Part shown: positions 49,501 to 60,106 of the stretch, in pieces | How the letters are laid out: the number at the start of each line of letters is the position of its first letter | Position numbering within the stretch: the stretch's first letter is position 1 | Assembly (NCBI GenBank): GCA_032209605.1 | Contig: JASFXZ010000001.1 | Location: forward strand, 620,001-684,000 | Source: Mactromeris polynyma | Lineage: Eukaryota; Mollusca; Bivalvia; Venerida; Mactridae | DNA: 64,000 nt | Direction: 5' to 3' | The notes under the pieces: generated by a model | Databases searched by the model: none | The model's input: the letters and a program-made list of their open reading frames with translations, nothing else | Told to the model about the DNA's origin: nothing | Made by a program: the position numbers and the translations under genes

Positions 49501-52500
49501 GCCGAGATGTTACGATTGCTGGTCACTCCAGGTCCAAAATTCACCGAAATTCATTGGATTTTGGTAAGATATTGAAAGGTTAACCAATCCATGTAAGACT
49601 TGATTGGTTTACACAACAATGATATGCAAATAGCAAAACCAGGTCTACAGAGACATTTTATGGAGACAGACAAAATATAGAGAGGGAGTGGATCTCTGAC
49701 CATTGCATAATACGTATGCTTTAGTTCTCAGACATGTACATATTGTCATTGTAGAGAGTTGTCGTACCTGGGAGGGAATTTTATGTTGAAATTGCACAAG
49801 AGAAATTTTAAATTCAAAGAATGGAGTTGCGTGAGACAGGTGTAGTTCCGGGAGGGAATACTGTAGCAGTTTGGCAGGAGTAATCCTGACAAGTTTAAGA
49901 CAAACAGACAAGAGAAAATCAATGTGTTGTCTCTCCCAGGGTAATCAATTAACTAAGAGTCATATCATAATTCCAGGAAAAATTCTACTTTTCAACAAGC
50001 CAACTCATGTGTTACACGTATAGTTGAGAGTATTTTTAATTACCTCCGAGAGCATACAGAATAGCATCCTTGGGTCCGTAAGTGAATGTGGATGGCTTGA
50101 TTTTGGCAGCTTTAGCCATCTCCTGATCAAAACAAGATGTTATACGTCATGATGAGCAATAATTCTTAACTAGATGTTACAATAACAATACTGTAATATC
50201 AATAGAAAAGAAAACTAAATTGATCAAGAATATTTTTTTCGTATTTAGGTAAAGATTTTAAAGTACAATGTATATCATCATACCAAATAAAATTGTTTCA
50301 AAATTGTTTATGGTGTTAAATGTTTTTTGCTTTAAAACTATTATAGCAAGACAATTATAGTGCATAAATCCAATTTAGATCCAGTATACTGAATAAAGAA
50401 TCAAAAGTAATATATAGCCATCACGACATCAGGGTTTTTTATATTCAATAGGCAGAACAATTCTCATGATCTATTTAGAATCGCCAGAAATCCTGGAATT
50501 CATTTACTCATTAAATATTTATAGAAGACACATTAAGTTAGTTCAAAGTCAGTAAAACAGTCCGAGTTCTAGGTCAGTAAAACAGTTCGAGTTCAAAGTC
50601 AGTAAAACAGTGTGATTGTTTAAAGTCATTAAAACAGTTTGAGTTCAAAGTCCGTAAAACAGTCCCGAGTTCAAGGTCAGTAAAACAGATCGAGTTCAAA
50701 GTCAGTAAAACAGTCCAAGTTCAAAGTCAGTAAAACAGTTCGAGTTCAAAGTCAGTAAAACAGTCCAAGTTCAAAGTCAGTAAAACAGTTTGAGTTTAAG
50801 GTCAGTTAAACAGTCCGAGTTTAAGGTCAGTTAAACAGTCCGAGTTCAAGGCAAGTTAAACAGTCCGAGTTCAAGGCAAGTTAAACAATCCGAGTTCAAG
50901 GTCAGTTAAACAGTCCGAGTTCAAGGCAAGTTAAACAGTCCGAGTTCAAGGTCAGTTAAACAGTCCGAGTTCAAGGTCAGTTAAACAGTCCGAGTTCAAT
51001 GTTAGTTAAACAGTCTGAGTTCAATGTCAGTAACACGTCTATAAACAGTCCGAGTTCAAGGTCAGTTAAACAGTCCTAGTTCAAGGGTTGTAAAACAGCC
51101 TATATTAAAGCATTTACCACATTGATTCCCTGCGATGATGGTGGGGCTCTAGGTACAGATTTTTGCCCATCATCTAACTCAGCCAGCACACCAATCAGAT
51201 GTCCAGTTGATTCTCTGGTGGTCTGTGGGTGTGTAGACTCAGAAAAATCAGTAATACTCTCCCAGTTATCTCGCACTGAAACATAAACAGCAAAATATTC
51301 CAATACTTAAGTCATGTTATAACATAACATACGGTGTAGAGTGGTAATAAAACCCATGTATTATTTTTGATATTTCACTAGTGACGTCACTACAAAACAA
51401 GCCTGACTTAGATGCGCTCAAATGATGTTGCCATTGTAACATTTTTATTTTGTGCAAAGTATGACATTTTATATCATTGAAAATTAATGTCTTGTTAATT
51501 AGAATATGATATGTAATATAATCATTTGAACTCGTATCTATTGGTTAAAAGTTAAAAAAGAAAACTACTTTTTGATCCATCAGCTTTTGTTTACCACTGA
51601 ATTAAACACGCCATACTTTGCTCGGATATAAGGGGGTTAAGGTAATGTTATGGCGAAAATCAGCCCTTTCTGCTGTTTTGTCATAAATAGAATCTTACAT
51701 TCGTGTTCATTTTTCATTGAATTTATTAAACTCATCATCTAAAACCGATAAAAACTTTGCAAAGCCTTGTTTTTATTGTGTTTAGAAGACTCGTTTAATA
51801 AATTCAATAAATAATACCACTCATATAAGATCCTATGTTTCTATGAAATGTATTCTTGAATTTAATGCAATATTAGTGTAAAACAAGAGTTGATTGCAAT
51901 ACACATTTGCAGCAGATGATATCCAAGGCTACTCCTGAGGGGCTGTTTTTTAGAGGTAGGGGAGGATAGCAAGATAATGCTAGCTAAGCTAGAAAATGTA
52001 TGTGTCTTTAAAACATGTGAATGCTTTACTAGTATCAAAATGGCGTCCACCAGACCAGATGACATTGTTCCACATAAATACCATTTTGTTTAGCAAAGCT
52101 GTCACTGTCAGATCATGCTACCTGTTAAAGACAGGGACTACCTTTCCTGTGTTTATGAAACAGCCTTTCTACTTTCATTATGTAGTGCTACGTATAATTC
52201 TATTGTTCCTACCTCTAAAAATTGCGCCTCAATAATTGATAAAAAAACAGATCAGTATCATGAATTACCGTGATTTACAGTAGATATCCGAAACAATGAG
52301 ATAGACATGTTAATGAAAAAATTGACAAACTATCAACACATTACTGAAACAAGCTGTATTTGAAACCATGAGTGAAAAACGTTTTATTGAAACATATCTG
52401 CATATCTGGTGGAAAATCAAATGTACCAACCTGATTCTGGTGTCATCCCTGCTGTGGCAGTTCTACAAACAGCTCCTTTTGTTCTCTCCCAACGTACTGG

Positions 52501-55500
52501 AAGATATAAGTGTGATAACTGTCAAAATTCAATTGATCAAATTCACACTGAAGAGTGGAAGTGAAACTATTGTAACTGAATGTAGAAAAAGAAGTAGATA
52601 TACTAGTATAGCTTTCATCCTCCAACAAGTACTACATGTGACAATAGTGTTTCATGCATCATCATCTTATATGTATATTTACATAAATTGGTAATAGTAC
52701 AAGATGTCCCAATGTATCTATTTCCAGTAATAGTCAGCAACTGACAGTTGGAAGTGTTAAATAGAAGCAGATAACAAGTGACACATAAATCAAAGTCTTG
52801 AACAATTCCAGACTGTCAACCAGTTAGTCAACAAAATATAGGAAAAATATAGGAAATTTTGCATAAAAAATAAAGGAGTTTAACTTGCTAGTTCAGCTTC
52901 TTATCACTTCCTATGTAAGTTTACTTTACCAAAACATTTCATCAACATCCCAAAATGCAGCTGTAGCACCCATGTGATCATCTACATGGACACCTTTTAA
53001 ATTTAAAAGTTGAACATCCATCCCATCAAAGGTGTCCCTTTAAGAAGACCCATGAGTGTACAGCAATCTTCTGCAAGATGGTGATGGTTTGAAGGATAAA
53101 GGACAGCTTTAAAATGTAAATGAATAGTATCTAAGGCAGTTTCAATTCAAAACAAGCTTTTGAAGAGCTATCGATAACATTTCTCAAGAAAATTATAGGA
53201 AAAATATGCAAACTATAGGAAAATTTAGCAAATATAGGAGGATTTTTGATAATATAGGAATTCTCTTAAAAATATAGGAAAATATAGGAATTGGTTGACG
53301 GCCTGAAAATCTATTCACCATTAAAAATAATGTTACTAGAAAGGAATACAAACATTTAGATACCCATCCTGCACCGACTTCAAACAGAGAACCAGTCTCT
53401 TCTGTTTCTTCATGACACAGATACATAACAAGCGGGGCAACATATTCAGGTTTCAATGCTGCAACCAATTCTGTAAACAGGAGACACTAGTTGAATGCAA
53501 CACAATAGCAAATTAAACTGTTCAACAAAGAGTACCGAATATTCCCTTATAATCGCCCTTCCCCTAATAAATACCCCCCCCCCCCCCCTATTTTCAATAA
53601 AAAAGCCCAGAAAAATTCTTACTTTGATCCGTCATATATATCCATCACGCGTAAATGCAATGTATCAAAGAATCAAAATGACACTATATAAGCAATGTTC
53701 ACACAATAAAAGCATTATCTGTTACCACAGAATGTTAAACTTTTAGCACTTGAACTCTAAAACAGTCCACTATTGATATTTACAACTTAAAAACTCGGTG
53801 AACTGAGGCAAAAGACAAAGGTCACGTAGGCACATGTTAGACAGTCAATTGGAAAACTTTGAAATGAAAATTCGTCTTTACCAACAGAATTTCATATACA
53901 CAAAGAAAGATAAAATCACGACTTTTGAAAAACTTTGAGGTAACAGACAATTCGTATTAAGCGAGTTCGTCATAACGAGAGTCGACTGTATGTGATTTTG
54001 GTGGTTGATATCTTTCAGTGAAAATGAATAGCTGCAAAATACTGCCTTCTTGTTGTAATGTAAAGTGGTTGATGTAATTCTGTGAATTATAATAGACACA
54101 AACTGCTGACATCATGAAAAATAGTGAAACATTGTATTCAAAACATTTCTAGGTTCATAGAACAAGTAAGGCACTTTTATGCAAACCCATTTGTGAAAAA
54201 TTTGACACAATAGTTCAACAGTACCTGGTGGCATTACAGTTTCAGTCATCCTAGACCCTGCAGATGGAGCGATAGCATTACATCGGATATTGTACTTATT
54301 CCCTTCGATAGCCAGTGTATTACTGAGACCAACCAATCCTAGTTTAGCTGAAATAGAATACAAACACATATTACACTTGAATCAAAATGGACCATCCTAT
54401 TTAAATTTGCATTAAAAATAGTTTTTGCCCCAAGAAAATTTTGAAGATTAGGAGGCAAATGGGGTGTTTTCATGCTATATTTCAGTGTTAATATGGCATT
54501 TTCTTTGTCATTAGCATATTATTTTAATTACAGTGTCAAACAACTGATAAATTCGGGTGAATTTGCCCATAACCCCATCCCCCCTCAGCCTACAGTTTTA
54601 TTGCATTTTTGGAACTTTTATTGTGTCACTTTTCCCGATAAATTGTACGCATTGCCCTACATGCGTATGCCTGGACAGCTGCTGCAATATATTATTTTAT
54701 CTTCATATCAATTCCATCAAAATTGAGCTCAGAAATATACAGATGTATGGCACAAAAATGCACTGTCATGTCAGTCAGAAATCTTATATCGGACTGCTTA
54801 ACAAACATCATGCAAACAGTGACATAATAACCCACAGTATGTGCCTCTATATTACCTGCGCTGTAATTGGCTTGCCCAAAGTTTCCATAGATACCAGCAG
54901 CACTGGACGTCATAATGATTCTGAAATGACCAACAAATAATGTACATTACCTTTGATAACTAACTAGTTCTGATGCAGAGATGCATCATTATGAAACTCA
55001 GCTATGAGGAGAAAACATTACAGCGAGTACAAGTTGGTGATTCTAACCAGTGAGTGGCAAGACAGGATTTTATAAATCCTTCTATGATGTGGTGAAAATA
55101 TAATATCTCGTGTCAAACTTACCAGTAAGATCACATTCACTCTGATAAATACAAATATGAGCGCTGCTATGGGATTTACAACCTCTTCTGTAAGTGACGT
55201 GATTTCAAGAAAAAGCAACATGTGATATCACTGTTTGCAAGCAGGAAACAATATTTACTCCTTATGATTACTTTGTTTTCATATTGCCGTATGATGCAAA
55301 TATTGCTTACAGTAAGTACATGGTGACGTCACATGTGACGTTTTTTGGAAATGACGTCACTTAAAGAAGAGGTTGGAAATCGTACACCGGCGCTTATATA
55401 CACTTACCTTCCAAAATTATTCTTCTTCATATGTGGCCAGGCAGCCTGTGTCACAGAAAATGAACCACGTAGATGAACTTTGTGGATTAAATCTGAAAAT

Positions 55501-58500
55501 ATTCAAAACCACTTTATAGCGTAAGAATTCAATAAAACATTCATATCACCATCAATGAAGGCCTTAAAAGATTAATATATTGAGCAGCTATAAGTATACT
55601 AGACAAGTATGTTTTGATGAATAGTGAAAGAAAAAAGGTGATTTGTAACATAAACAAACCTCTGATAGAAGGCTATTTCTATTTGTTTATAATATCTTGA
55701 TAGACCTGACCTGACTTTCTCGAGTCCAAACACATCCATAAACAAACTTTCCAACCTACCACAAATAGGTCCATCCCCAAACGTTTTGAGTAGGGTAATG
55801 AGAAATACACAGTTCTGGTAAGGAAAGCCTTACTGCTTAAAGAAGCAAACTTTTCACACAAAAGGTATGATGAAGAAATATTTATGCAGTAAAAAAAATA
55901 TTTTTTTTTAGAATTCATAAGAATGTTTTATACCCCAATCCATGTCACTAATACGAGCAAATGATTTGTCTCTCAAAATTCCAGCATTGTTGATGACAAT
56001 ATCTGAAGTATAAACAACAACATTTTATAAAGATAGTGAACAAATGGTAATCATGAACTATGAAATAATGAACTATGAAATAATGAACAATGAAATAATG
56101 AACTATGAAATAATGAACTATGAAATAATGAATAATGAACTATGAAATAATTAACAAATGGTAATCATGAACTATGAAATAATGAACTATGAAATAATGA
56201 ACTATGAAATCACGAACTATGAAATAATGAACTATGAAATAATGAACTATGAAATAATGAACTATGAAATCATGAACTATGAAATAATGAACTATGAAAT
56301 AATGAACTATGAAATAATGAACAAATGGTAATCATGAACTATGAAATCATGAACAAATGGTAATCATGAACTATGAAATAATGAACTATGAAATAATGAA
56401 CTATGAAATCACGAACTATGAAATAATGAACAAATGGTAATCATGAACTATGAAATCATGAACAAATGGTAATCATGAACTATGAAATCATGAAGTTTGT
56501 GGACTCTGAAACTTCCAACACCAAGATTTAACCATCTATGAAGTCAGATTTAACGATATAAATGATGAATAAAGAAATCAACACGGGCTTTTTTAAATAA
56601 CCGATAAACTGTTACCTATTTTGCCAAATGCCTTGATAGCTGTCTCAACAAGCTTCTCCCCAAATTCAACAGAATCTGAAAGTTAAAACACATTGGTGCA
56701 ATGTATGTAAAACATACACATTGAGGTACTGAGGCACAACTACTGTACTCTATATTGGTGAACAAGCAGTTACCATAATTTGCACCAAACCTGAAACATG
56801 CTCAATTCACTTGTTTGAACTATGATGTACATATCACCAGTACTCAGGGATTCCAATAGATGCAAAATCTGAAGGGTCATTTTGATAATTTTGACCTGGG
56901 GCAATATTACAGTAACATCTTAAGCAAAAATTTCATCCTTTTCCTTAAAATTACATTTTTCTTAACTGGTTTATTTAACATACAGGCTATTATATGGTCA
57001 AAATCAAGAGTGATAAATGAATAGTATTAATATGTTGTTGTCATTACCATTACAACGCATAACAGTTTTAATGTGGTTTTGGTATTACATCCATTTGAAG
57101 TTTTGAACTTATGTGAAAATATTTGAGATTCACTTAAGATGTTTCTGTAATACGGGCCCTGATTTTATCATTTTATAGCCAAATGTCTATAACTTAGAGA
57201 AAAATTGACCCTTCAGCCAGAATCCTAATGGTCAAAATGTGACCTTTTGGAAATTCCAGGGGTCAAAGGGTCACCTCAAGGGTCAAATGGAACCTCTGTA
57301 GTATCTCTTAATTGTTTTATTTATAAATTAGATTCTTACACTGCATATAGACAGTGGCTACACTGAAGTTGCAACAAATGCCCTATTTAACAACATGTAC
57401 ATGTATGTGATTACAAATAGTCAGAAATTTGTAATTATTCTTCATGAGAAAATCTAAACATAAAGCATACCAATGATACTCCATCTCAAGTTTACAGGAG
57501 CATAATAAGGAAATAACATGAAAGCTGTTCTTGAGATAAGTTCAATAATTTCCTCACTCCATTGTAATATATTATCTGGGAACAAAATCAGAATAGTTCA
57601 TCCGCAAAAACTGCCATGTTTGCGGCACTCATAAGTTTATGTACAGGAGGTAGGTTGTTGACTTTTTTAAACAGAGGAGTCAAAACATTTTAAGTTAAAG
57701 CAAATTTCTGTGAGTCAGTGACAGTACTGCAAACAAACACTTTTTAAGGATAGCCTTAAATTAGATAATTTTTTGTTTGTATTTGCATTTATTTATCTTC
57801 GACACCGGTTTCCCATATGGGCGACGCCTCTGGAAGAATGTTTTTGATATTAGATTTTTTAGAGGATAGTGCATGATACGGAAGATGTCTCAGTTCCAGA
57901 AACACCCCTGGTTCTTTTCCGTGCCCAATGTAAAGCTTCATACACGAGACCTTGGTTTTTGTTCTTTCCGAAAGACTGTTAGTATGGTTAGTGGTGGAGC
58001 GGGGGGATCGAACCTGCAACCCCTGGATTACTAGTCCAGCGTGTTACCACTGGACCACAGATCCGCTACAGGATTATTTAAAATGACTATCAAACCAAAT
58101 GATGAGACAGACAGACAAACACCTTTTTGGATAGAAAAGACTACACTCTTACACAGAACTGACCAATAGTATTTCATTTAACTTGGCACATACTTACCAT
58201 AGTTTGCGACGGCTTTTCCACCCTTTGCTTTGATTTCATTGACAACTTTATCTGCAGCACTAGTACTCTGACCTTCACCTTTGAAACTACCCCCAAGGTC
58301 ATTAACTGCAAGAGAATTTGACAAAAATTGACACATTCCAGCAGTTGATTTAAAAACAATGAAAATAATTGGCTTTGCATACTAGTATATTTGAAACAAT
58401 TAAAACATTTTTTAGACTCAGTCATTTGTTTGCAACTGAATATACAGATAGATCTACATTAGCATAGACCAGGAAATCCATATTCAGCTTTTTATTGAGA

Positions 58501-60106
58501 TATATTACACTATACAAGACACCATATGGAACCAAACAGAAGTGTTGCTTATATGCTAAATAATTCAAAATTACATCATTATTTATTTTATAACCTCTTA
58601 TCTACTATTCATTCTAACAATAATCTAACACCTATATATATCATCTTTATACACAATACATGATAAAAATATCAAACAAAGAATAATTTCCAAGACTACA
58701 ATAAAAATTCCAGTGATCAATATTCAAGCTGTTGAATTATTGTTGGACTTACCAACTACTGATGCTCCTCTTTCAGCAAACATCAAAGCATATTCTCGAC
58801 CCAGACCTGAATATATATAAATAACAACAAGAGTGATTTCAGGCCTTTTTCTATAGTTCCCACAGGTCAGACTATCTGACACATTCTCAAAGCCAAATAT
58901 GTGGGGTTTTTTCCCAATCAGAAAAACAAATTCTGAAAAAAAAATCAGAAGCACCAACAAAAATCATCTACTGGAGCAACCTGGTATATCTTGAAGCTCT
59001 TTGAATAACTGGGGCCATTATTGTTCCGTGTGTCATTAATGTTTGTGAACATTTTGTGTGTCTTTTTGACAGTTGACATAAAAATTGTAGATTAGAATGC
59101 TTGTTTATATAAAATTTAGATATGAAAAGTCAGTTCTTTTAACTGTGAAAATTCCAAAAATTGGAGTTGAAGTGATTAAAGTTTTCCCAATTTATCTTAT
59201 GATCTTTTCCCCAAAATGGACAGAAAAAGGCCTGGATTTTTGATAGAAATAAAAACTACTTCCTGATTCTTTATTGGTACAATAACAGGTAGGCACTACA
59301 GGTATATTCAAAACAAGAAGGTCACCTGGCTACCTTAGAAACCTTGTACCTTTGCCTATTATTTACATGTACTTCATTTAAAAAGACGAAAAATGTGACA
59401 AATTTTCGTTTAGTTCAGGTATAAAATGTTTCTCATAAATTGGTTTTGCTTAAATAAAAAGGTGTTTAATCAATTAAGATCATTATTAACAATTGTTTAA
59501 TCAGAAAGCAAGTATATATCAATGCCAATGTATGCATTAAATTGCACCAATAATCAATGAAACTGTGACAATAATTTACTTATCCTATTTAAGTTAAATA
59601 AAAAAACATTTTAACAAATAAATCGTCCTATTCTAACAAAGTTCAGTTACCGTGAACTCTGGTCATTTTTTAGCATGTTTGATCAAGGTAAACAATCCAC
59701 TGAGGTCTACTTTATGACACCGGGTATAATGGACTTCATTATCAATTTTGTGGTAAAGACTACATTTTTATATCCCATTATATTAAATAGCATCGAAAAA
59801 CCTGTATAGTGAACAAAAATCAAATAAAATTACATCATTTTATAACGAACAATAAATCAAAATGAGTTAAATATTACATTTTGAAACAAAAAAAACTAAA
59901 AAAGATGCAAGTAAGTATAAATGTATAACAATCTATTTCTTGACCTTTTTAAGTTTCATCTGTGAGATAGTTTTAGGAGCAAAAATGCAAATCGACAGGT
60001 GTTTGATTATCCATGTTAAATAGCAACAGAAATGAGTATGAAAAATACCTTGTCCCCCGCCGGTCACAAGAACAACTTTGCCGTCAAATCGAAGTGGTCC
60101 ACCCAT
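37501..60106 (-). CDS. HSD17B4: Peroxisomal multifunctional enzyme type 2 (17-beta-HSD4), complete, 22 exons, 733 aa
   Basis: It catalyses (3R)-hydroxyacyl-CoA dehydrogenation and enoyl-CoA hydration in peroxisomal beta-oxidation. Exons: 60049-60106, 58753-58806, 58198-58305, 56616-56675, 55934-56002, 55408-55492, 54856-54920, 54225-54347, 53354-53470, 52431-52496, 51118-51275, 50044-50122, 49186-49343, 48150-48273, 47475-47647, 47072-47141, 45944-46050, 44467-44553, 43415-43498, 39828-39963, 38670-38800, 37501-37590. All phases agree (2202 nt). The dehydrogenase domain has TGGGQGLG, NNAG, Ser151, Tyr164 and Lys168 (the human numbers). The hydratase-2 domain has GDSNPLHID with Asp508/His513; human has Trp where Ser509 stands. 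An SCP2-like domain spans about 616-733, ending in the peroxisomal signal AKL. Length is close to human (736). The exon 9 donor (GTTTGT) is weak but required by the conserved VSKLRWERT junction. Confidence 0.96.
37703..38522. repeat. 66/69-bp minisatellite, about 12 copies, in HSD17B4 intron 21
   Basis: The unit ATGGGATATAAATATTATTA, then TTTCAAACAAGAATTTCCTA and ATTCTATTCAATATACAATAACCA, repeats with a TTA indel giving 66 or 69 bp. Both lengths are multiples of three, so long repetitive open frames run through both strands; they are not genes. Confidence 0.93.
39645..39815. mobile_element. GACCACC-family MITE relic, HSD17B4 intron 20
   Basis: Left part CACCTCAAAATTAAGACCAC; right part CGGTCTTATCATCGAGGTTTC. 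These are diverged inverted ends of the family seen at 10151-10343 and 41620-41775. Confidence 0.45.
40368..40462. repeat. 95-bp near-palindrome in HSD17B4 intron 19
   Basis: The arm TCTGTAGATTTGCCGGAATG faces CATTCCGGCAAATCTACAGA around a loop of about 50 bp that contains a second, weaker pairing (CCACAAAA / TTTTGTG). It could form a strong hairpin. I found no second copy in the window. Confidence 0.7.
41328..41467. mobile_element. CTCTCCC-family inverted-repeat element, HSD17B4 intron 19
   Basis: Outer ends CACAGGT and ACCTGTG. Inner arms ATCTCCCTTTCCATATCCCT and AGGGATATAGAAAGGGAGAT. Related to 192-333. Confidence 0.65.
41620..41775. mobile_element. GACCACC-family MITE, HSD17B4 intron 19
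   Basis: Left part AAAGACCACCTCATAATTAA; right part GGGTGGTCTTATTATCAAGG followed by TTTTACTGTA. Inverted ends with a T-rich core. Confidence 0.55.
42405..42635. mobile_element. CTCTCCC-family inverted-repeat element, expanded left arm
   Basis: The left arm block GTTCTCTCCCTTTATCTATT is tandemly repeated three times; the right arm ends GATAAAGGGAGAGTACTCTA then AAAGGGAGAGAACTTGTGAC. It lies in HSD17B4 intron 19. Confidence 0.6.
44730..45065. repeat. Interspersed repeat fragment, HSD17B4 intron 18/17 region
   Basis: Phrases such as GAAGGGCCATAACTCCTCAA and GATGGACACATGGACAGACA recall a repeat I associate with mollusc genomes. Only one copy is in the window, so the family call rests on memory. 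Confidence 0.35.
45105..45245. mobile_element. GACCACC-family MITE relic
   Basis: Right end TGGTGGTCTTATTATTGAAG then TTTCACCGTA, with TTAAGACC inside; the left end is diverged. Confidence 0.45.
45392..45580. repeat. CA-rich compound microsatellite, HSD17B4 intron 17
   Basis: Units of ACACAAACAAACAAACATTC and ACACACGCACAC alternate over about 190 bp. This explains the low-complexity open frames on both strands. Confidence 0.9.
46416..47039. mobile_element. MITE of about 620 bp with TACCGTAAAACCCC ends, HSD17B4 intron 16
   Basis: Left end TACCGTAAAACCCCTATTTT followed by ATGCCCCC; right end GGGGGCGTTAAATAGGGATT followed by TTACAGTA. The right end shows a tandem GTTAAATAGGGTGGGGGC duplication. 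There is no reading frame. Confidence 0.75.
47268..47385. repeat. Intragenic repeat, copy 1 (HSD17B4 intron 15)
   Basis: AGTGTACAGCAATCTTCTGC then AAGATGGTGATGGTTTGAAG is shared with 52905-53105 in intron 9, along with the preceding TTTACCAAAACATT and CATCAACA. Confidence 0.7.
48395..48690 (+). mobile_element. tRNA-Ala-like SINE with duplicated tail motif
   Basis: 48565-48637 resembles a 73-nt tRNA. The anticodon stem ACGGA/TCTGT encloses a loop with GGC in the anticodon position (Ala), and the T arm CCGGG-TTCGAAT-CCCGG is perfect. The acceptor stem pairs only if one T is removed, and position 33 is C, so it is not a working tRNA. The following GTGTTCCTCAAAACAAGACT also occurs upstream near 48415, as GTTCCTCAAAACACGACTTT, suggesting two SINE tails flanking the head. 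Confidence 0.6.
48788..48870. mobile_element. Short hairpin element, copy 2, HSD17B4 intron 13
   Basis: The arms TATCGATGACTCAACGCAAC and GTTGCGTGAGCCCTCGATA flank ACATAAATACATAG. The inner GGAGTTACGACA is shared with the copy at 5722-5799. Confidence 0.7.
50560..51095. repeat. 25-bp minisatellite, about 21 copies, HSD17B4 intron 11
   Basis: The unit CAGTCCGAGTTCAAGGTCAG plus TTAAA repeats up to about 20 bp before the donor side of exon 11 (51118). Early units read GTAAAACAG and later units GTTAAACAG, a directional shift in variant type along the array. Confidence 0.9.
52905..53105. repeat. Intragenic repeat, copy 2 (HSD17B4 intron 9)
   Basis: Diverged copy of 47268-47385 containing GAGTGTACAGCAATCTTCTG and GGTGATGGTTTGAAGGATAA. 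Confidence 0.7.
53570..53590. repeat. Poly-C run
   Basis: A run of about 16 C follows TAATAAATA in HSD17B4 intron 8. Its length is likely unstable and may be misassembled. Confidence 0.8.
55156..55398. mobile_element. Full-length MITE next to the HSD17B4 exon 6 donor
   Basis: It runs from TATGAGCGCTGCTATGGGAT to ACACCGGCGCTTATA. On the gene strand the exon 6 donor GTAAGT occupies 55402-55407, so the element begins about ten bases into intron 6. The donor itself is intact. Related copies: 11333, 23427, 29510, 35450 and the fragment at 1. Confidence 0.8.
56040..56505. repeat. 15-bp minisatellite in HSD17B4 intron 4
   Basis: AACTATGAAATAATG repeats about 30 times, with interspersed AACAAATGGTAATCATG units in a semi-regular pattern. 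Confidence 0.92.
57780..58066 (-). mobile_element. tRNA-derived SINE, about 290 bp, HSD17B4 intron 3
   Basis: On the - strand the head reads TGTGGTCCAGTGGTAACACG (A box) and CAGGTTCGATCCCCCC (B box). An anticodon stem CTGGA/TCCAG encloses AGT (Thr-like). The T stem and acceptor stem pair poorly, so it is not a tRNA gene. A body containing TTGGGCACGGAAAAGAACCA and an A-rich tail (ATAAATAAATGCAAATAC) follow, as in a SINE. Confidence 0.7.

Noticed and set aside
53354..53360. HSD17B4 exon 9 ending at the stronger-looking GTATCT donor after GAGW
   Set aside because: Using it would drop residues that the conserved VSKLRWERT junction needs and would break the phase with exon 10; the GTTTGT donor six codons-worth of context later fits.
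57991..58066. Functional tRNA-Thr gene on the - strand
   Set aside because: T stem and acceptor stem are poorly paired, and a SINE-like body and A-rich tail follow.
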